This document shows positions 9,073-18,607 of a stretch of DNA of 64,000 bases, in pieces. A model generated the notes under the pieces. That model was given only the letters and a program-made list of their open reading frames with translations. It did no database searches and was not told the origin of the DNA. The position numbers and the translations under genes are program-made. Source of the DNA: Paracoccus sanguinis (GTDB lineage Bacteria > Pseudomonadota > Alphaproteobacteria > Rhodobacterales > Rhodobacteraceae); NCBI RefSeq assembly GCF_900106665.1, contig NZ_FNNA01000002.1, positions 310,001 to 374,000 on the forward strand, written 5' to 3'. Numbering within the stretch: the stretch's first letter is position 1; the number at the start of each line of letters is the position of its first letter.

Positions 9073-10593
9073 TCAGTCGATCATCGGCAGCAGCGCGTCG
9101 AGCGATTTCTTCGCGTCGCCGTAGAACATCCGCGTGTTCTCCTTGTAGAACAGCGGGTTCTCGATCCCCGAGTAGCCGGTGCCCTGACCGCGCTTGCTGA
9201 CGAACACCTGCTTGGCCTTCCACACCTCGAGCACCGGCATCCCGGCGATGGGCGAGTTCGGGTCTTCCTGCGCCGCCGGGTTCACGATGTCGTTCGAGCC
9301 GATGACGATCGCCACGTCGGTCGAGGGGAAGTCCTCGTTGATCTCGTCCATCTCGAGCACGATGTCATAGGGCACCTTGGCCTCGGCCAGCAGCACGTTC
9401 ATGTGCCCCGGCAGGCGGCCGGCGACCGGGTGAATGGCGAAGCGCACGTTCTTGCCGGCGGCGCGCAGCTTGCGGGTCAGCTCGCTGACCGACTGCTGGG
9501 CCTGGGCCACCGCCATGCCGTAGCCCGGCACGATGATGACGCTGTCGGCCTCGTTCAGCGCCGCGGCCACGCCCTCGGCGTCGATGGCGATCTGCTCGCC
9601 CTCGATCTCCATCGCCGGGCCCGTCTCGCCGCCGAAGCCGCCGAGGATCACGCTGATGAACGAGCGGTTCATCGCCTTGCACATGATGTAGCTGAGGATC
9701 GCACCCGACGAGCCGACCAGCGCGCCCACGACGATGAGCAGGTCGTTCGAGAGGGTGAAGCCGATCATCGCCGCCGCCCAGCCCGAGTAGCTGTTCAGCA
9801 TCGAGACGACCACCGGCATGTCCGCCCCGCCGATCCCCATGATCAGGTGCCAGCCGATGAAGCCGGCGATCACGGTCAGAAGCAGCAGCCACAGCATCGC
9901 CGGGCCGACGCCGGCGACGTAGAGGATGGTCAGCAGCAGAGACAGCGCCGCCGCGCCCGCGTTCAGCATATGCCCGCCGGGCAGCTTCTTCGGCTTGCCG
10001 TCCACCTTGCCGGCCAGCTTGCCGTAGGCCACGACCGACCCGGTAAAGGTCACCGCGCCGATGAACACGCCGAGCGCGACCTCGACCTTGAGCATGGCGA
10101 TCTCGGCCGGGGTCTTGTGGGCGAGGACGGCGGCGAAGCCGTGGAAGAACTCGGTCAGCCCGCTCAGGCGGGCGTGCAGGACCCGGCCCAGCTCGATCTG
10201 GGCGTTCAGCCCGATGAACACCGCGGCGAGGCCGACGAGGCTGTGCATCGCGGCAACGAGCTGCGGCATCTCGGTCATCTGCACGCGGGTGGCCAGCACG
10301 TAGCCCACCCCGCCGCCGATGGCGATCATGATGAGCGACAGCCACCAGTGCCCGAGGCCGGGCCCGAACAGCGTGGCCAGCACCGCCAGCGCCATGCCGA
10401 CGATCCCGTACCAGATCGCGCGCTTGGCGCTTTCCTGGCCCGAGAGCCCGCCCAGCGCGAGGATGAAGAGGACCGCGGCTACGACATAGGCGGCGGTGGT
10501 GAAGCCGAAGACCGGAACCGCGTCGAGGACGCCCGCGCCGTGCGACACGACGGGGGCGAGGCCGGGCTCGGTGGTGATCACAGTGGTTTCCAT
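9073..10593 (-). CDS. pntB: NAD(P) transhydrogenase subunit beta
   Basis: Inner-membrane subunit of proton-translocating transhydrogenase, which moves hydride between NADH and NADP using the proton gradient. 506 residues. Many transmembrane helices span residues 30-300. The C-terminal NADP-binding domain shows [12 protein letters not shown] near residue 375 and [15 protein letters not shown] near the end. The N-terminus is about 25 residues longer than many PntB proteins and the exact start may be later. It follows pntA with a 15-bp gap, so the two form one operon that ends at the hairpin at 9019-9048. Confidence 0.97.
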   Translation of the reverse strand: METTVITTEPGLAPVVSHGAGVLDAVPVFGFTTAAYVVAAVLFILALGGLSGQESAKRAIWYGIVGMALAVLATLFGPGLGHWWLSLIMIAIGGGVGYVLATRVQMTEMPQLVAAMHSLVGLAAVFIGLNAQIELGRVLHARLSGLTEFFHGFAAVLAHKTPAEIAMLKVEVALGVFIGAVTFTGSVVAYGKLAGKVDGKPKKLPGGHMLNAGAAALSLLLTILYVAGVGPAMLWLLLLTVIAGFIGWHLIMGIGGADMPVVVSMLNSYSGWAAAMIGFTLSNDLLIVVGALVGSSGAILSYIMCKAMNRSFISVILGGFGGETGPAMEIEGEQIAIDAEGVAAALNEADSVIIVPGYGMAVAQAQQSVSELTRKLRAAGKNVRFAIHPVAGRLPGHMNVLLAEAKVPYDIVLEMDEINEDFPSTDVAIVIGSNDIVNPAAQEDPNSPIAGMPVLEVWKAKQVFVSKRGQGTGYSGIENPLFYKENTRMFYGDAKKSLDALLPMID

Positions 10594-10608
10594 GCGCTCA
10601 CCCTACCC

Positions 10609-12186
10609 TTACGACTTCTGGAACATGGCGAGCATCCGGCGCGTGACCAGGAAGCCGCCGAAGATGTTGACGCCGGTCATCAGAACCGCGAGCGCCGCGA
10701 GGATGACGACCCAGGCCGAGCCCGACCCGATCTGCAGCAGCGCGCCGAGGATCACGATCGACGAGATCGCATTGGTGATCGCCATGAGCGGCGTGTGCAG
10801 CGAGTGCGCCACGTTCCAGATCACGCTGAAGCCCACGAAGCAGGCCAGCACGAAGACGATGAAATGCGACAGGAAGCTCGCGGGCGCGAACAGCCCCACC
10901 AGCAGCATCAGCACGCCGCCGGTGACGAGCATCCCGACCTGGCTGCGGGTCTGGCGCTTGAACTCGGCCAGCTCGTTGGCGCGGCGTTCCTCAGGCGTCA
11001 GCTCGCGGGCCTTTTCCTTCGGCTTCTGCACCGCGATCGCCTGCACCTTGGGGGGCGGCGGCGGCCAGGTCACGTCGTGGTCGCGCGTCACCGTGGCGCC
11101 GCGGATCACGTCGTCCTCCATGTTGTGGACCAGCGCGCCGTCCTTGGCGGGCGTCAGGTCGGCCATCAAGTGGCGAACGTTGTTGCCGTAAAGCTCGGAC
11201 GCCTGCGCCCCCATGCGCGAGGGGAAGTCGGTGTAGCCGATGATCGTGACGCCGTTCTCGGTCACGATCTTCTCGTCCGGCACGGTCAGCTCGCAGTTGC
11301 CGCCACGCTCGGCGGCAAGGTCCACGATGACGCTGCCGGGCTTCATCGCCGCGACCATGTCCTCGGTCCACAGCTTCGGCGCGGGCCGGCCGGGGATCAG
11401 CGCGGTGGTGATGACGATGTCCATCTCGGGCGCGAGTTCACGGAAGCGCGCAAGTTGCGCCTCGCGGAACTCGGGGCTCGAGGGCGCGGCATAGCCGCCG
11501 GTCGCGGCGCCGTCCTGCTGCTGCTGGTCCTTGAAGTCGAGATAGACGAACTCGGCGCCCATCGATTCGATCTGCTCGGCGACCTCGGGGCGGACGTCGA
11601 AGGCATAGACCTGCGCGCCGAGGCTGGTGGCCGCGCCGATGGCGGCCAGCCCCGCGACGCCCGCGCCGACGATCAGCACCTTGGCCGGCGGCACCTTGCC
11701 CGCGGCCGTGACCTGTCCGGTGAAGAAGCGGCCGAAGTTGTTCGCCGCCTCGATCACCGCGCGGTAGCCCGCGATGTTGGCCATCGAGGACAGCGCGTCC
11801 ATCTTCTGCGCGCGGCTGATGCGGGGCACCATGTCCATGGCGATGGCGTTCACGCCGCGGTCGCGCGCCGCCTCGAGCAGCTCGGGGTTCTGGCCGGGGT
11901 AGAAGAACGAGATGAGCGTCTGCCCCTCGCGCATCTGCGCCATCTCCGCCTCGGTCGGCGGGCGGACCTTGGCCACCACGTCGACCGCGCCTAGGAGCGC
12001 CGCAGCGGTCGGATGCACCGTCACGCCCGCCCGCTCATAGGCGGCGTCCGAGAACCCGGCCCGTGCGCCGGCCCCGGACTGGAGGTGGACCGCGTGGCCC
12101 AGCTTCTGCAGATGGCCGGCCGAGGAGGGCGTGATCGCCACCCGCGCCTCGCCGTCGAATGTTTCCTTCAACGCGCCGATCTTCAC
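10609..12186 (-). CDS. pntA: NAD(P) transhydrogenase subunit alpha
   Basis: NAD(H)-binding subunit fused to its membrane part, 525 residues. The N-terminal domain resembles alanine dehydrogenase: [16 protein letters not shown] at the start, and a Rossmann motif [14 protein letters not shown] near residue 175. Four hydrophobic segments follow residue 410. The two-part fusion is the E. coli form; in Rhodospirillum and Rhodobacter capsulatus this subunit is split in two. The GTG at 12186 is preferred because homology begins exactly there and GAGAGG precedes it; an upstream start would add 21 unconserved residues. Confidence 0.96.
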   Translation of the reverse strand: MKIGALKETFDGEARVAITPSSAGHLQKLGHAVHLQSGAGARAGFSDAAYERAGVTVHPTAAALLGAVDVVAKVRPPTEAEMAQMREGQTLISFFYPGQNPELLEAARDRGVNAIAMDMVPRISRAQKMDALSSMANIAGYRAVIEAANNFGRFFTGQVTAAGKVPPAKVLIVGAGVAGLAAIGAATSLGAQVYAFDVRPEVAEQIESMGAEFVYLDFKDQQQQDGAATGGYAAPSSPEFREAQLARFRELAPEMDIVITTALIPGRPAPKLWTEDMVAAMKPGSVIVDLAAERGGNCELTVPDEKIVTENGVTIIGYTDFPSRMGAQASELYGNNVRHLMADLTPAKDGALVHNMEDDVIRGATVTRDHDVTWPPPPPKVQAIAVQKPKEKARELTPEERRANELAEFKRQTRSQVGMLVTGGVLMLLVGLFAPASFLSHFIVFVLACFVGFSVIWNVAHSLHTPLMAITNAISSIVILGALLQIGSGSAWVVILAALAVLMTGVNIFGGFLVTRRMLAMFQKS

Positions 12187-12337
12187 CGGTTTTCCTCTCC
12201 CCGCAGGCCGCAATCCGGGTCGCATTATCATCGGCCGGCGCGGGATCACAAGGTTTTGTCAGGCTTTCGCAGGGCAGGACGGGACGTCAGTGCGGGCTGC
12301 GGTCCCGCGCTCACCGTGCTTGGCGGCGCAAACGGAA

Positions 12338-12364
12338 ACCGCCGCGCAGAGGCTGCGCGGCGGT
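12338..12364 (-). terminator. Strong hairpin downstream of the Thr-rich protein gene
   Basis: Perfect 12-bp GC-rich stem (12338-12349 with 12353-12364, three-base loop). On the minus strand it is followed by TTTCCGTTTG. It lies 39 bp after the stop of the gene at 12403-12960 and upstream of pntA. Confidence 0.7.
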
Positions 12365-12402
12365 CAGTCTGGCCCGAGGTGTCAGGCCGGCGGTCGAACC
12401 GA

Positions 12403-12960
12403 TCAGTTCGACGGGGCCGGGGTGGTCACCGGGGTGGTGGTCGTGGTCGAGGTGGTGGCCGAGTCGGTCGCCGGGGTGGTGGCCGTGTCGGTCACCGGGG
12501 CGGTCGTCGTGGTCTCGGTCGTGGTGGTCTCGGTCGTCGCCGCGCCGGTCGCCGGGGCGGTGGTCGCCGGCTCGGTGGTCGTGGTGGTCGTCGCGGGCGC
12601 GGTGGTCGCCGGCTCGGTGGTGGTCACCGGGGCGGTCGTGCTCGACGAGGTGGTCGCCGGCTCGGTCGTGGTGGTCGTCGGCGTGGTGGTCGTCGTGGTC
12701 GCCGGCGCCGTGGTGGTGCTGGTCGTGGTGGTGTCGGTCGTGGTCGTGGTGCGGTCACCGCCCATGAACGTCGACAGCAGCCACCAGGCGAGCGCCAGCG
12801 CCAGCAGGATGCCGATGATCAGCGGCAGCGGCGAGGCTTTCTTCTCGACCGGCTCGACATAGGTTTCGGTCACGACGGTGCTGCGACCGCTCGGATCCAC
12901 CGGACGGTGGGGGTCGGTCGCGTCGGTGCGGCGCGGATCGTTCGGATCGTAGTTGGCCAT
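12403..12960 (-). CDS. Thr/Ala/Pro-rich single-pass membrane protein
   Basis: 185 residues. A polar N-terminus (MANYDPNDPRR and following) precedes one transmembrane helix near residues 50-68 (LPLIIGILLALALAWWLL). The tail, residues 75-185, consists almost only of T, A, P and V (repeats of TTTT, PATT and APATT) and is likely an extended periplasmic linker or brush. ATG at 12960 is preceded by GGAGACC. It resembles in style the linkers of the PRC-barrel proteins at 32753 and 34146. No enzyme domain is present and the function is unknown. It is divergent from pepN. Confidence 0.75.
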   Translation of the reverse strand: MANYDPNDPRRTDATDPHRPVDPSGRSTVVTETYVEPVEKKASPLPLIIGILLALALAWWLLSTFMGGDRTTTTTDTTTTSTTTAPATTTTTTPTTTTTEPATTSSSTTAPVTTTEPATTAPATTTTTTEPATTAPATGAATTETTTTETTTTAPVTDTATTPATDSATTSTTTTTPVTTPAPSN

Positions 12961-13128
12961 GATGGTCTCCATAGTAAATCGGTCGATCGTCGGACCGCCT
13001 TCGGCCACCCCGAGGGGAAATAGGCCCGGCTTGCGACCCGCTTATCCTGCGCTTAACACACGCCACAAGCACAAGTTCCGCTGCCTCAACATTTTTCCCC
13101 GCGCCGTGTGCAGTCAGCAAGGCCCAAG

Positions 13129-15690
13129 ATGTCCCAGACCCGATTCCTCAGCGAATACCGCCCCTCGCCCTTCCGCCTGCATGAAACGCGGCTCGACGTG
13201 ACGCTGGCCCCGCGGGGCACGCGGGTGCAGTCCGAACTGCGGCTCGAGCGGGTTTCCGCCGGCGATCTGACCCTCGACGGCGGCGCCGGGCTGCGGACGA
13301 TCGCGGTCGCCATTGACGGCACGCCGGTCCCCGAGACCGCCCTGACGCTGGCCGACGAAGCGATGACCATCGCCGCCGCGGCGCTGCCCGAGGGGCCGTT
13401 CACCCTCTCGGCCACCGTCGAGATCGACCCCGAGGCCAACACCGCGCTCGAGGGGCTCTATCTCTCGGGCGGGATGTTCTGCACCCAGTGCGAGGCCGAG
13501 GGCTTCCGCCACATCACCTGGTACCCCGATCGCTCCGACGTCATGGCGCCGTTCCGCGTCACCGTCCGCGCCGACCTGCCGGTGCTGCTGTCGAACGGCA
13601 ACCCCGTGGCCAGCGGCCCGAGCTGGGCCGAATGGCACGACCCGTGGCCCAAGCCCGCCTATCTCTTCGCCCTCGTCGCCGGCGATCTGCGCGCCGTCTC
13701 GGACCGCTTCACCACCATGTCGGGGCGCGAGGTCGCGCTGAACGTCTGGGTGCGCCCGGGCGACGAGGACCGCGCGGGCTTCGCGCTCGAAAGCCTCGTC
13801 AAGTCGATGCGCTGGGACGAAGAGGTCTACGGACGCGAATACGACCTCGACGTGTTCAACATCGTCGCCGTGGACGACTTCAACATGGGCGCGATGGAGA
13901 ACAAGGGGCTGAACATCTTCAACTCGAAGCTCGTGCTCGCCTCGCCCGAGACCGCCACCGACAGCGACTATGAGCGCATCGAGGCGGTGATCGCGCACGA
14001 GTATTTCCACAACTGGACCGGCAACCGCATCACCTGCCGCGACTGGTTCCAGCTCTGCCTCAAGGAAGGGCTGACGGTGTTCCGCGACCAGCAGTTCACC
14101 GCGGACCTGCGCTCGGCGGCGGTCAAGCGGATCGAGGACGTGGTGACCCTGCGCGCGCGCCAGTTCCGCGAGGATGCCGGCCCCCTCGCCCACCCACCGC
14201 GGCCCGACCGCTATGACGAGATCAACAATTTCTACACCGCGACGGTCTATGAAAAGGGCGCCGAGGTGATCGGGATGCTCAAGCGGCTGGTCGGCGACGA
14301 CGGCTACCGGGCGGCGCTCGACCTCTATTTCGACCGCCACGACGGGCAGGCCGCGACCATCGAGGACTGGCTCAAGGTGTTCGAGGACGCGACCGGCCGC
14401 GACCTCGCGCAGTTCAAGCGCTGGTACACGGACGCGGGCACGCCCGAACTGACCCTGACCGAGGCATGGGACGAGAAGGCGGGCCGGCTGACGCTGCACT
14501 TCACCCAGGCGACGCGCCCCACCCCCGGCCAGCCCGAGAAGCCCCCGCGCGTGATCGCCATCGCCGTCGGGCTGATCTCGGCCAACGGCGACGAGGTGGT
14601 GCCGACCACCGTGCTCGAGATGACCGAGGCCGCACAGAGCTTCAGCTTCGACGGGCTGGGCGGACGGCCCATCGTCTCGCTGCTGCGCGGCTTCTCGGCC
14701 CCCGTCACCGTCGCCCGCGAGATCCCGCGCGCCGACCGGGCGGTGCTCATGGCCCATGACACCGACCCCTTCGCCCGGTGGGAGGCCGCCAACAGCCTCG
14801 CCCTCGACACGCTGGTCGAGATGGCGGCGGGTGGCGAGGCGGACCCCGCCCTCACCTATGCCTATGGCGGGGTGCTGGCCGACAGCGCGATGGACCCGGC
14901 CTTCCTCGCCCTGATGCTGCGGCTGCCGGCCGAGGACGAGGTGGCGACCGAGATCGCGCGCCGCGGCGGCACCCCCGACCCCGACGCCATCCACCGCACC
15001 CGCGAGGCGCTGATGGAGGAGCTGGCGGCCCAGCACGCCCGCGTCCTCGACCGGATCATGGCCGAGATGGACTGCCCCTACGACTACGCCCCCGACGCCG
15101 AGCAGTCGGGCGCCCGCAGCGCGCGGCTTGCGGCGCTGGCGTGGCTGAGCCGCCTCGATGGCGGCGGGCGCGCGGCCGAGGTGTGGGCGAAGGCCCGCAA
15201 CATGACCGAGCGGATGGGCGCGCTGACCCAGCTCGTCCGCGCCGGGAAGGCCGAGGCGGCGCTGGCGGGGATGGAGGCGCAGTTCGGCGCCAACCGGCTG
15301 GTGATGGACAAGTTCTTCACCGTCCAGCCGATGGCGGCCGACCCGGCGCAGGCGGTGGGCATCGCCCAAAGCCTCGCCGCGCGGGCCGATTTCGACTGGC
15401 AGAACCCGAACCGCTTCCGGGCGCTGATCGGAGGCCTGGGCGCGAACCATGCCGCCTTCCACGCCGCCGACGGCTCGGGCTACGACTTCATCGCCGACTG
15501 GCTGATCCGCATGGACGCGGTGAACCCGCAGACGGCGGCGCGCATGACCTCGCTCTTCGAGACCTGGCCGCGCTACGACGCGGGCCGTCGCGCCCGCGCG
15601 CGGGCAGCGCTGGAACGGATGGCCGCCCGGCCGGGGCTTTCGCGCAACACGGCCGAGATGGTCACGCGCATTCTCGCCGCCGGAGGTTGA
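13129..15690 (+). CDS. pepN: Aminopeptidase N
   Basis: Zinc metallopeptidase (M1 family) of 853 residues that removes N-terminal amino acids from peptides in the cytoplasm. Seen: exopeptidase motif GAMEN (NMGAMENKGLN near residue 255), zinc site HEYFHN near residue 292, and the third ligand Glu 19 residues on (LKEGLTVFRD). The C-terminal helical domain is complete to residue 853. ATG at 13129 is chosen; a GTG 7 codons upstream is possible. The family assignment is certain. The gene stands between divergent and downstream genes with no operon partner except perhaps the acyltransferase 44 bp later. Confidence 0.96.
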   Translation: MSQTRFLSEYRPSPFRLHETRLDVTLAPRGTRVQSELRLERVSAGDLTLDGGAGLRTIAVAIDGTPVPETALTLADEAMTIAAAALPEGPFTLSATVEIDPEANTALEGLYLSGGMFCTQCEAEGFRHITWYPDRSDVMAPFRVTVRADLPVLLSNGNPVASGPSWAEWHDPWPKPAYLFALVAGDLRAVSDRFTTMSGREVALNVWVRPGDEDRAGFALESLVKSMRWDEEVYGREYDLDVFNIVAVDDFNMGAMENKGLNIFNSKLVLASPETATDSDYERIEAVIAHEYFHNWTGNRITCRDWFQLCLKEGLTVFRDQQFTADLRSAAVKRIEDVVTLRARQFREDAGPLAHPPRPDRYDEINNFYTATVYEKGAEVIGMLKRLVGDDGYRAALDLYFDRHDGQAATIEDWLKVFEDATGRDLAQFKRWYTDAGTPELTLTEAWDEKAGRLTLHFTQATRPTPGQPEKPPRVIAIAVGLISANGDEVVPTTVLEMTEAAQSFSFDGLGGRPIVSLLRGFSAPVTVAREIPRADRAVLMAHDTDPFARWEAANSLALDTLVEMAAGGEADPALTYAYGGVLADSAMDPAFLALMLRLPAEDEVATEIARRGGTPDPDAIHRTREALMEELAAQHARVLDRIMAEMDCPYDYAPDAEQSGARSARLAALAWLSRLDGGGRAAEVWAKARNMTERMGALTQLVRAGKAEAALAGMEAQFGANRLVMDKFFTVQPMAADPAQAVGIAQSLAARADFDWQNPNRFRALIGGLGANHAAFHAADGSGYDFIADWLIRMDAVNPQTAARMTSLFETWPRYDAGRRARARAALERMAARPGLSRNTAEMVTRILAAGG

Positions 15691-15734
15691 GCCGCCTTGC
15701 GGGCAAGCCGCGCGAGGGAAATAATCGCCCCACG

Positions 15735-16694
15735 ATGATCAGGTCGTCCGATCCGAACCTCGCCCCGCCCGGCCCCCTGCCGGCGCTGGCCGAGATGCAG
15801 CAGCGGCTTGACCCGCTGATCGCCGAACGGGCGCCGTGGCTCTATTCCGGCAAGCCGCACCACACCCTCGCCCGCTGGGGGATGATGCGGCTGCTGCGCT
15901 ATCCGCGCTCGATCATGCTCGCCGCCGAGTTCCGCGACCTGCCCACCGCCGAGATCATGCGCCGCATCTCGGCCCTGATCGTCCGCGACATCCGGGTCGA
16001 GGGGCTCGAGCACATCCCCGCCACCGGCCCGGCGCTGATCGTCTCGAACCACCCGACGGGGATCGCGGACGGGATCGTGCTGCACGCGGTCGTCTCGGCG
16101 GTGAGGGACGATCTCTTCATCTACGCCAACCACGACATGATCCGGGTGCTGCCGCAGACCGAAGAGTTGATCGCCCCGGTCGAGTGGCGGCTGGAAAAGC
16201 GTAGCCACGCCAAGACACGTTACACGATGGACTACACCCGCCGGGCGCTCGGGCAAGGCCGGATCGGGCTGATCTTTCCGTCCGGGCGGCTGGCCAAGCG
16301 GCACGGGCTGACGCTGCACGAGCGGCCCTGGATGCCCTCGGCCGCGATGATCGCGCGCAAGTTCGACGTGCCCGTGATCCCGCTCAACATCCGGGCGCGG
16401 AACTCGGCGCTGTTCTATCTGCTCGACGCGATCCACCCGACGCTCAGGGACGTGACGCTCTTCAACGAGGTGCTGAACAAGGCCGGCCACACCTACCGCA
16501 TCACCATCGGCGCCCCGATCCCGGCGGCCACCCTGCCCGCCCGGTCCGAGGACGGGATCGAGGCGCTGCGCCACGCGGTGCTGTCACTCCCCCCGCCCGG
16601 CCCCGACGCCGCGCATCTGTCGCATCTGCGCGAGGCGCGGCGGCGGCGCGGGATCGGCAAGCCCGCCGGAACGCTGCCCCCCGGCCGGCCCTGA
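15735..16694 (+). CDS. PlsC-type lysophospholipid acyltransferase
   Basis: 319-residue acyltransferase that probably transfers an acyl group to a lysolipid at the inner membrane. The active-site motif is NHPTGIADG near residue 100. His and Asp are separated by five residues rather than the usual four, a variant seen in hemolysin-like and ornithine-lipid acyltransferases. A later block, GLIFPSGRLAKR near residue 178, fits the acyl/phosphate-binding segment. The substrate is therefore open: lysophosphatidate, lyso-ornithine lipid or other. It is convergent with the FNT gene, with only 6 bp between the two stops. Confidence 0.82.
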   Translation: MIRSSDPNLAPPGPLPALAEMQQRLDPLIAERAPWLYSGKPHHTLARWGMMRLLRYPRSIMLAAEFRDLPTAEIMRRISALIVRDIRVEGLEHIPATGPALIVSNHPTGIADGIVLHAVVSAVRDDLFIYANHDMIRVLPQTEELIAPVEWRLEKRSHAKTRYTMDYTRRALGQGRIGLIFPSGRLAKRHGLTLHERPWMPSAAMIARKFDVPVIPLNIRARNSALFYLLDAIHPTLRDVTLFNEVLNKAGHTYRITIGAPIPAATLPARSEDGIEALRHAVLSLPPPGPDAAHLSHLREARRRRGIGKPAGTLPPGRP

Positions 16695-16700
16695 GCCGCG

Positions 16701-17519
16701 TCAGCCCGCGCGGTCGTAGCCCAGCCAGTAGCCCAGCGCGATCAGCCCGCCGCCGACGATGTTGCCGAGCGTGGACCACAGCAGGTTGTGCGCGAACCCC
16801 GCAACGGTCAGCGAGGGGTCGGCGACCGCCCCGGCCTCGGTCCACAGCACCCCCAGCCCGGCGGGGATCAGGGACATGTTGGCGACGGAATGCTCGAACC
16901 CGCCGGCGACGAAGGCCGCGATGGGCGGCGCGATGACCAGCACCTTGCCCGGCACGGTGCGCGCGGCGAACGTCATCCAGACCGCGAGGCAGACGAGCAT
17001 GTTGGCGAGGATGCCCGAGGCGAAGATCGCCCCCGCCCCCTTCGCCGTCTTGGACCCGGCGGTGTCGAGGATCGCGGCCTGCATCAGCCCGTCGCCCGCC
17101 TCGGCCCCGCCCGCCGCGAGGAACAGCGCGACGATCAGCACCGAGCCTATGAGGTTGCCCAGATAGACCAGCGCCCAGGCGGCGGCGATCTGCCCCAGCC
17201 CGCTTTCGCCCGCATAGAGGCGGGAGAGCATCAGCGTGTTGCCGGTGAAGAGCTCCGCCCCCGCGATCATCACGAGGATCAGGCCGAGCGAGAAGGCCGC
17301 CCCGGACAGCGCCTGCACGAAGCCATAGGGCACCGTGTCGGGGACCGACTGCACGATCAGGAAGAAGACCGACCCGAAGGCGATGAAGGCCCCGGCCATC
17401 ACCGCCAGCGCGAGGGTCTGCCCCGTCCCCAGCGCCAGCTTGTCGCTATACGCGGCCCGCGCCTTGGCCGGCAGGTCGGCGGGCTCGAAATCGTCGGGTC
17501 TGGTGTCGGCGCCGCTCAT
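16701..17519 (-). CDS. Formate/nitrite transporter (FNT) family protein
   Basis: Inner-membrane channel or carrier of small monovalent anions, 272 residues. Six hydrophobic helices are visible. Family segments are TGNTLMLSRLY near residue 95 and GFEHSVANM near residue 193. ATG at 17519 (MSGADTRPDD) is chosen; upstream extension has no homology. It lies 55 bp downstream of the racemase-like gene in the same direction and may be read from the hydroxyproline operon, but anion specificity (formate, nitrite or acetate) and any link to that pathway are unknown. Confidence 0.88.
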   Translation of the reverse strand: MSGADTRPDDFEPADLPAKARAAYSDKLALGTGQTLALAVMAGAFIAFGSVFFLIVQSVPDTVPYGFVQALSGAAFSLGLILVMIAGAELFTGNTLMLSRLYAGESGLGQIAAAWALVYLGNLIGSVLIVALFLAAGGAEAGDGLMQAAILDTAGSKTAKGAGAIFASGILANMLVCLAVWMTFAARTVPGKVLVIAPPIAAFVAGGFEHSVANMSLIPAGLGVLWTEAGAVADPSLTVAGFAHNLLWSTLGNIVGGGLIALGYWLGYDRAG

Positions 17520-17574
17520 CCGCTGTCCTTCCCTTGGGTCGGGGGTCAACGGCTGCCCGCACGCGGCGTTCCCG

Positions 17575-18603
17575 TCAGCGCGCGCCCCAGGTGTCGGACA
17601 GGCGGTAACCCTCGGGCCAGGGGTCGTTGGGGTCGAGCATGTGCTGGTGGATGCCGGTGATCCAGCCACGCCCCGAGATCTCGGGCCGGATCGCCGGGGT
17701 GCCGCCCACCTCGGTCTGGCCCAAGATGCGCCCCGCGAAGGTCGAGCCGATGAGCGAGCGCACCGTCAGCCGGTCCTCTGCCCCCATCTCGCCCCGCGCC
17801 GCCAGCACCGCCATCCGCGCCGAGAGCGCCGTGCCGGTGGGCGAGCGGTCCACCTTGCCCGGCCGGATGGCCACCGCGGCGCTGCTGGTCAGCTCGCGGC
17901 CGTCACGGCTGACCGGCCCGGCAAAGAGGCAGAACGAGAAATGCCGCCAGTCCGGGTTGGTCGGGTGGTGAAAGCCGATCTGCGCGTCGGCGGCCGCGGT
18001 GATCTGCACCCCCAGCCGGGCGATGGCGTGCGCCTCGTCCGGGACCAGCGCAAACCCCAGCGCGGCGGCGTCCACGATCACGAAGCTGTCGCCGCCATAG
18101 GCCGTGTCCACGGTGATCGTGCCCAGCCCCTCGACCGTCAGCGGGATGTCCAGCCGGGCGGCAAAGCTCGGCAGGTTCTCGACGAAGATGCGCTCGGCCT
18201 TGCCGTTCCGGCATTCGGCCCGCACCCGCACCAGCCCGCCCGGCGCCTCGAGCGTCAGCCGGGTCTCGGGCTCGGTCATCGGCACCAGCCCGCCGTCCAG
18301 AAGCACGGTCGAGACGCAGATCGAATTCGACCCCGACATCGGCGGCGTGTCCTCCGGCTCCATGATGATGAAGGCGGCGTCGGCCTCGGGGTGCTTCGGG
18401 GGGACGAGCAGGTTGACGTGCCGGAACACCCCGCCCCGCGGCTCGTTCAGGACGAAGTTCCGCAGCCGCCCGTCCGCCGCGATCCAGCGGGATTGCGCCC
18501 AGAGCGTCTCGCCCGGCGGCGGCAGGACGCCGCCCACGATGACGTCGCCGACCTCGCCCTCGGCATGGGCGGAGATCACGTGGATGGTCTGGCTGGACCG
18601 CAT
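17575..18603 (-). CDS. Proline racemase superfamily protein with Ser/Thr active site (3-hydroxyproline dehydratase-like)
   Basis: 342-residue paralogue of the epimerase at 20278. The two catalytic positions, Cys in racemases and epimerases, are Ser90 (PMSGSNS) and Thr256 (RSPTGTA). Known trans-3-hydroxy-L-proline dehydratases replace the second Cys by Thr, so a dehydratase role is the best guess; Ser at the first position makes it less usual. Cytoplasmic. It starts 4 bp after the AcnX stop and so belongs to the hydroxyproline operon. A further epimerase or a 3-hydroxyproline-specific step are alternatives. Confidence 0.8.
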   Translation of the reverse strand: MRSSQTIHVISAHAEGEVGDVIVGGVLPPPGETLWAQSRWIAADGRLRNFVLNEPRGGVFRHVNLLVPPKHPEADAAFIIMEPEDTPPMSGSNSICVSTVLLDGGLVPMTEPETRLTLEAPGGLVRVRAECRNGKAERIFVENLPSFAARLDIPLTVEGLGTITVDTAYGGDSFVIVDAAALGFALVPDEAHAIARLGVQITAAADAQIGFHHPTNPDWRHFSFCLFAGPVSRDGRELTSSAAVAIRPGKVDRSPTGTALSARMAVLAARGEMGAEDRLTVRSLIGSTFAGRILGQTEVGGTPAIRPEISGRGWITGIHQHMLDPNDPWPEGYRLSDTWGAR

Positions 18604-18607
18604 CGCC

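Noticed and set aside
8599..11994. 1131-residue plus-strand frame antisense to pntAB and the MerR region
   Set aside because: It is antisense to pntB, pntA and the MerR gene, which have clear conserved motifs. His/Arg-rich composition is typical of GC-rich shadow frames.
13114..15462. 782-residue minus-strand frame antisense to pepN
   Set aside because: Antisense to an intact PepN with all zinc motifs; no domain in the shadow.
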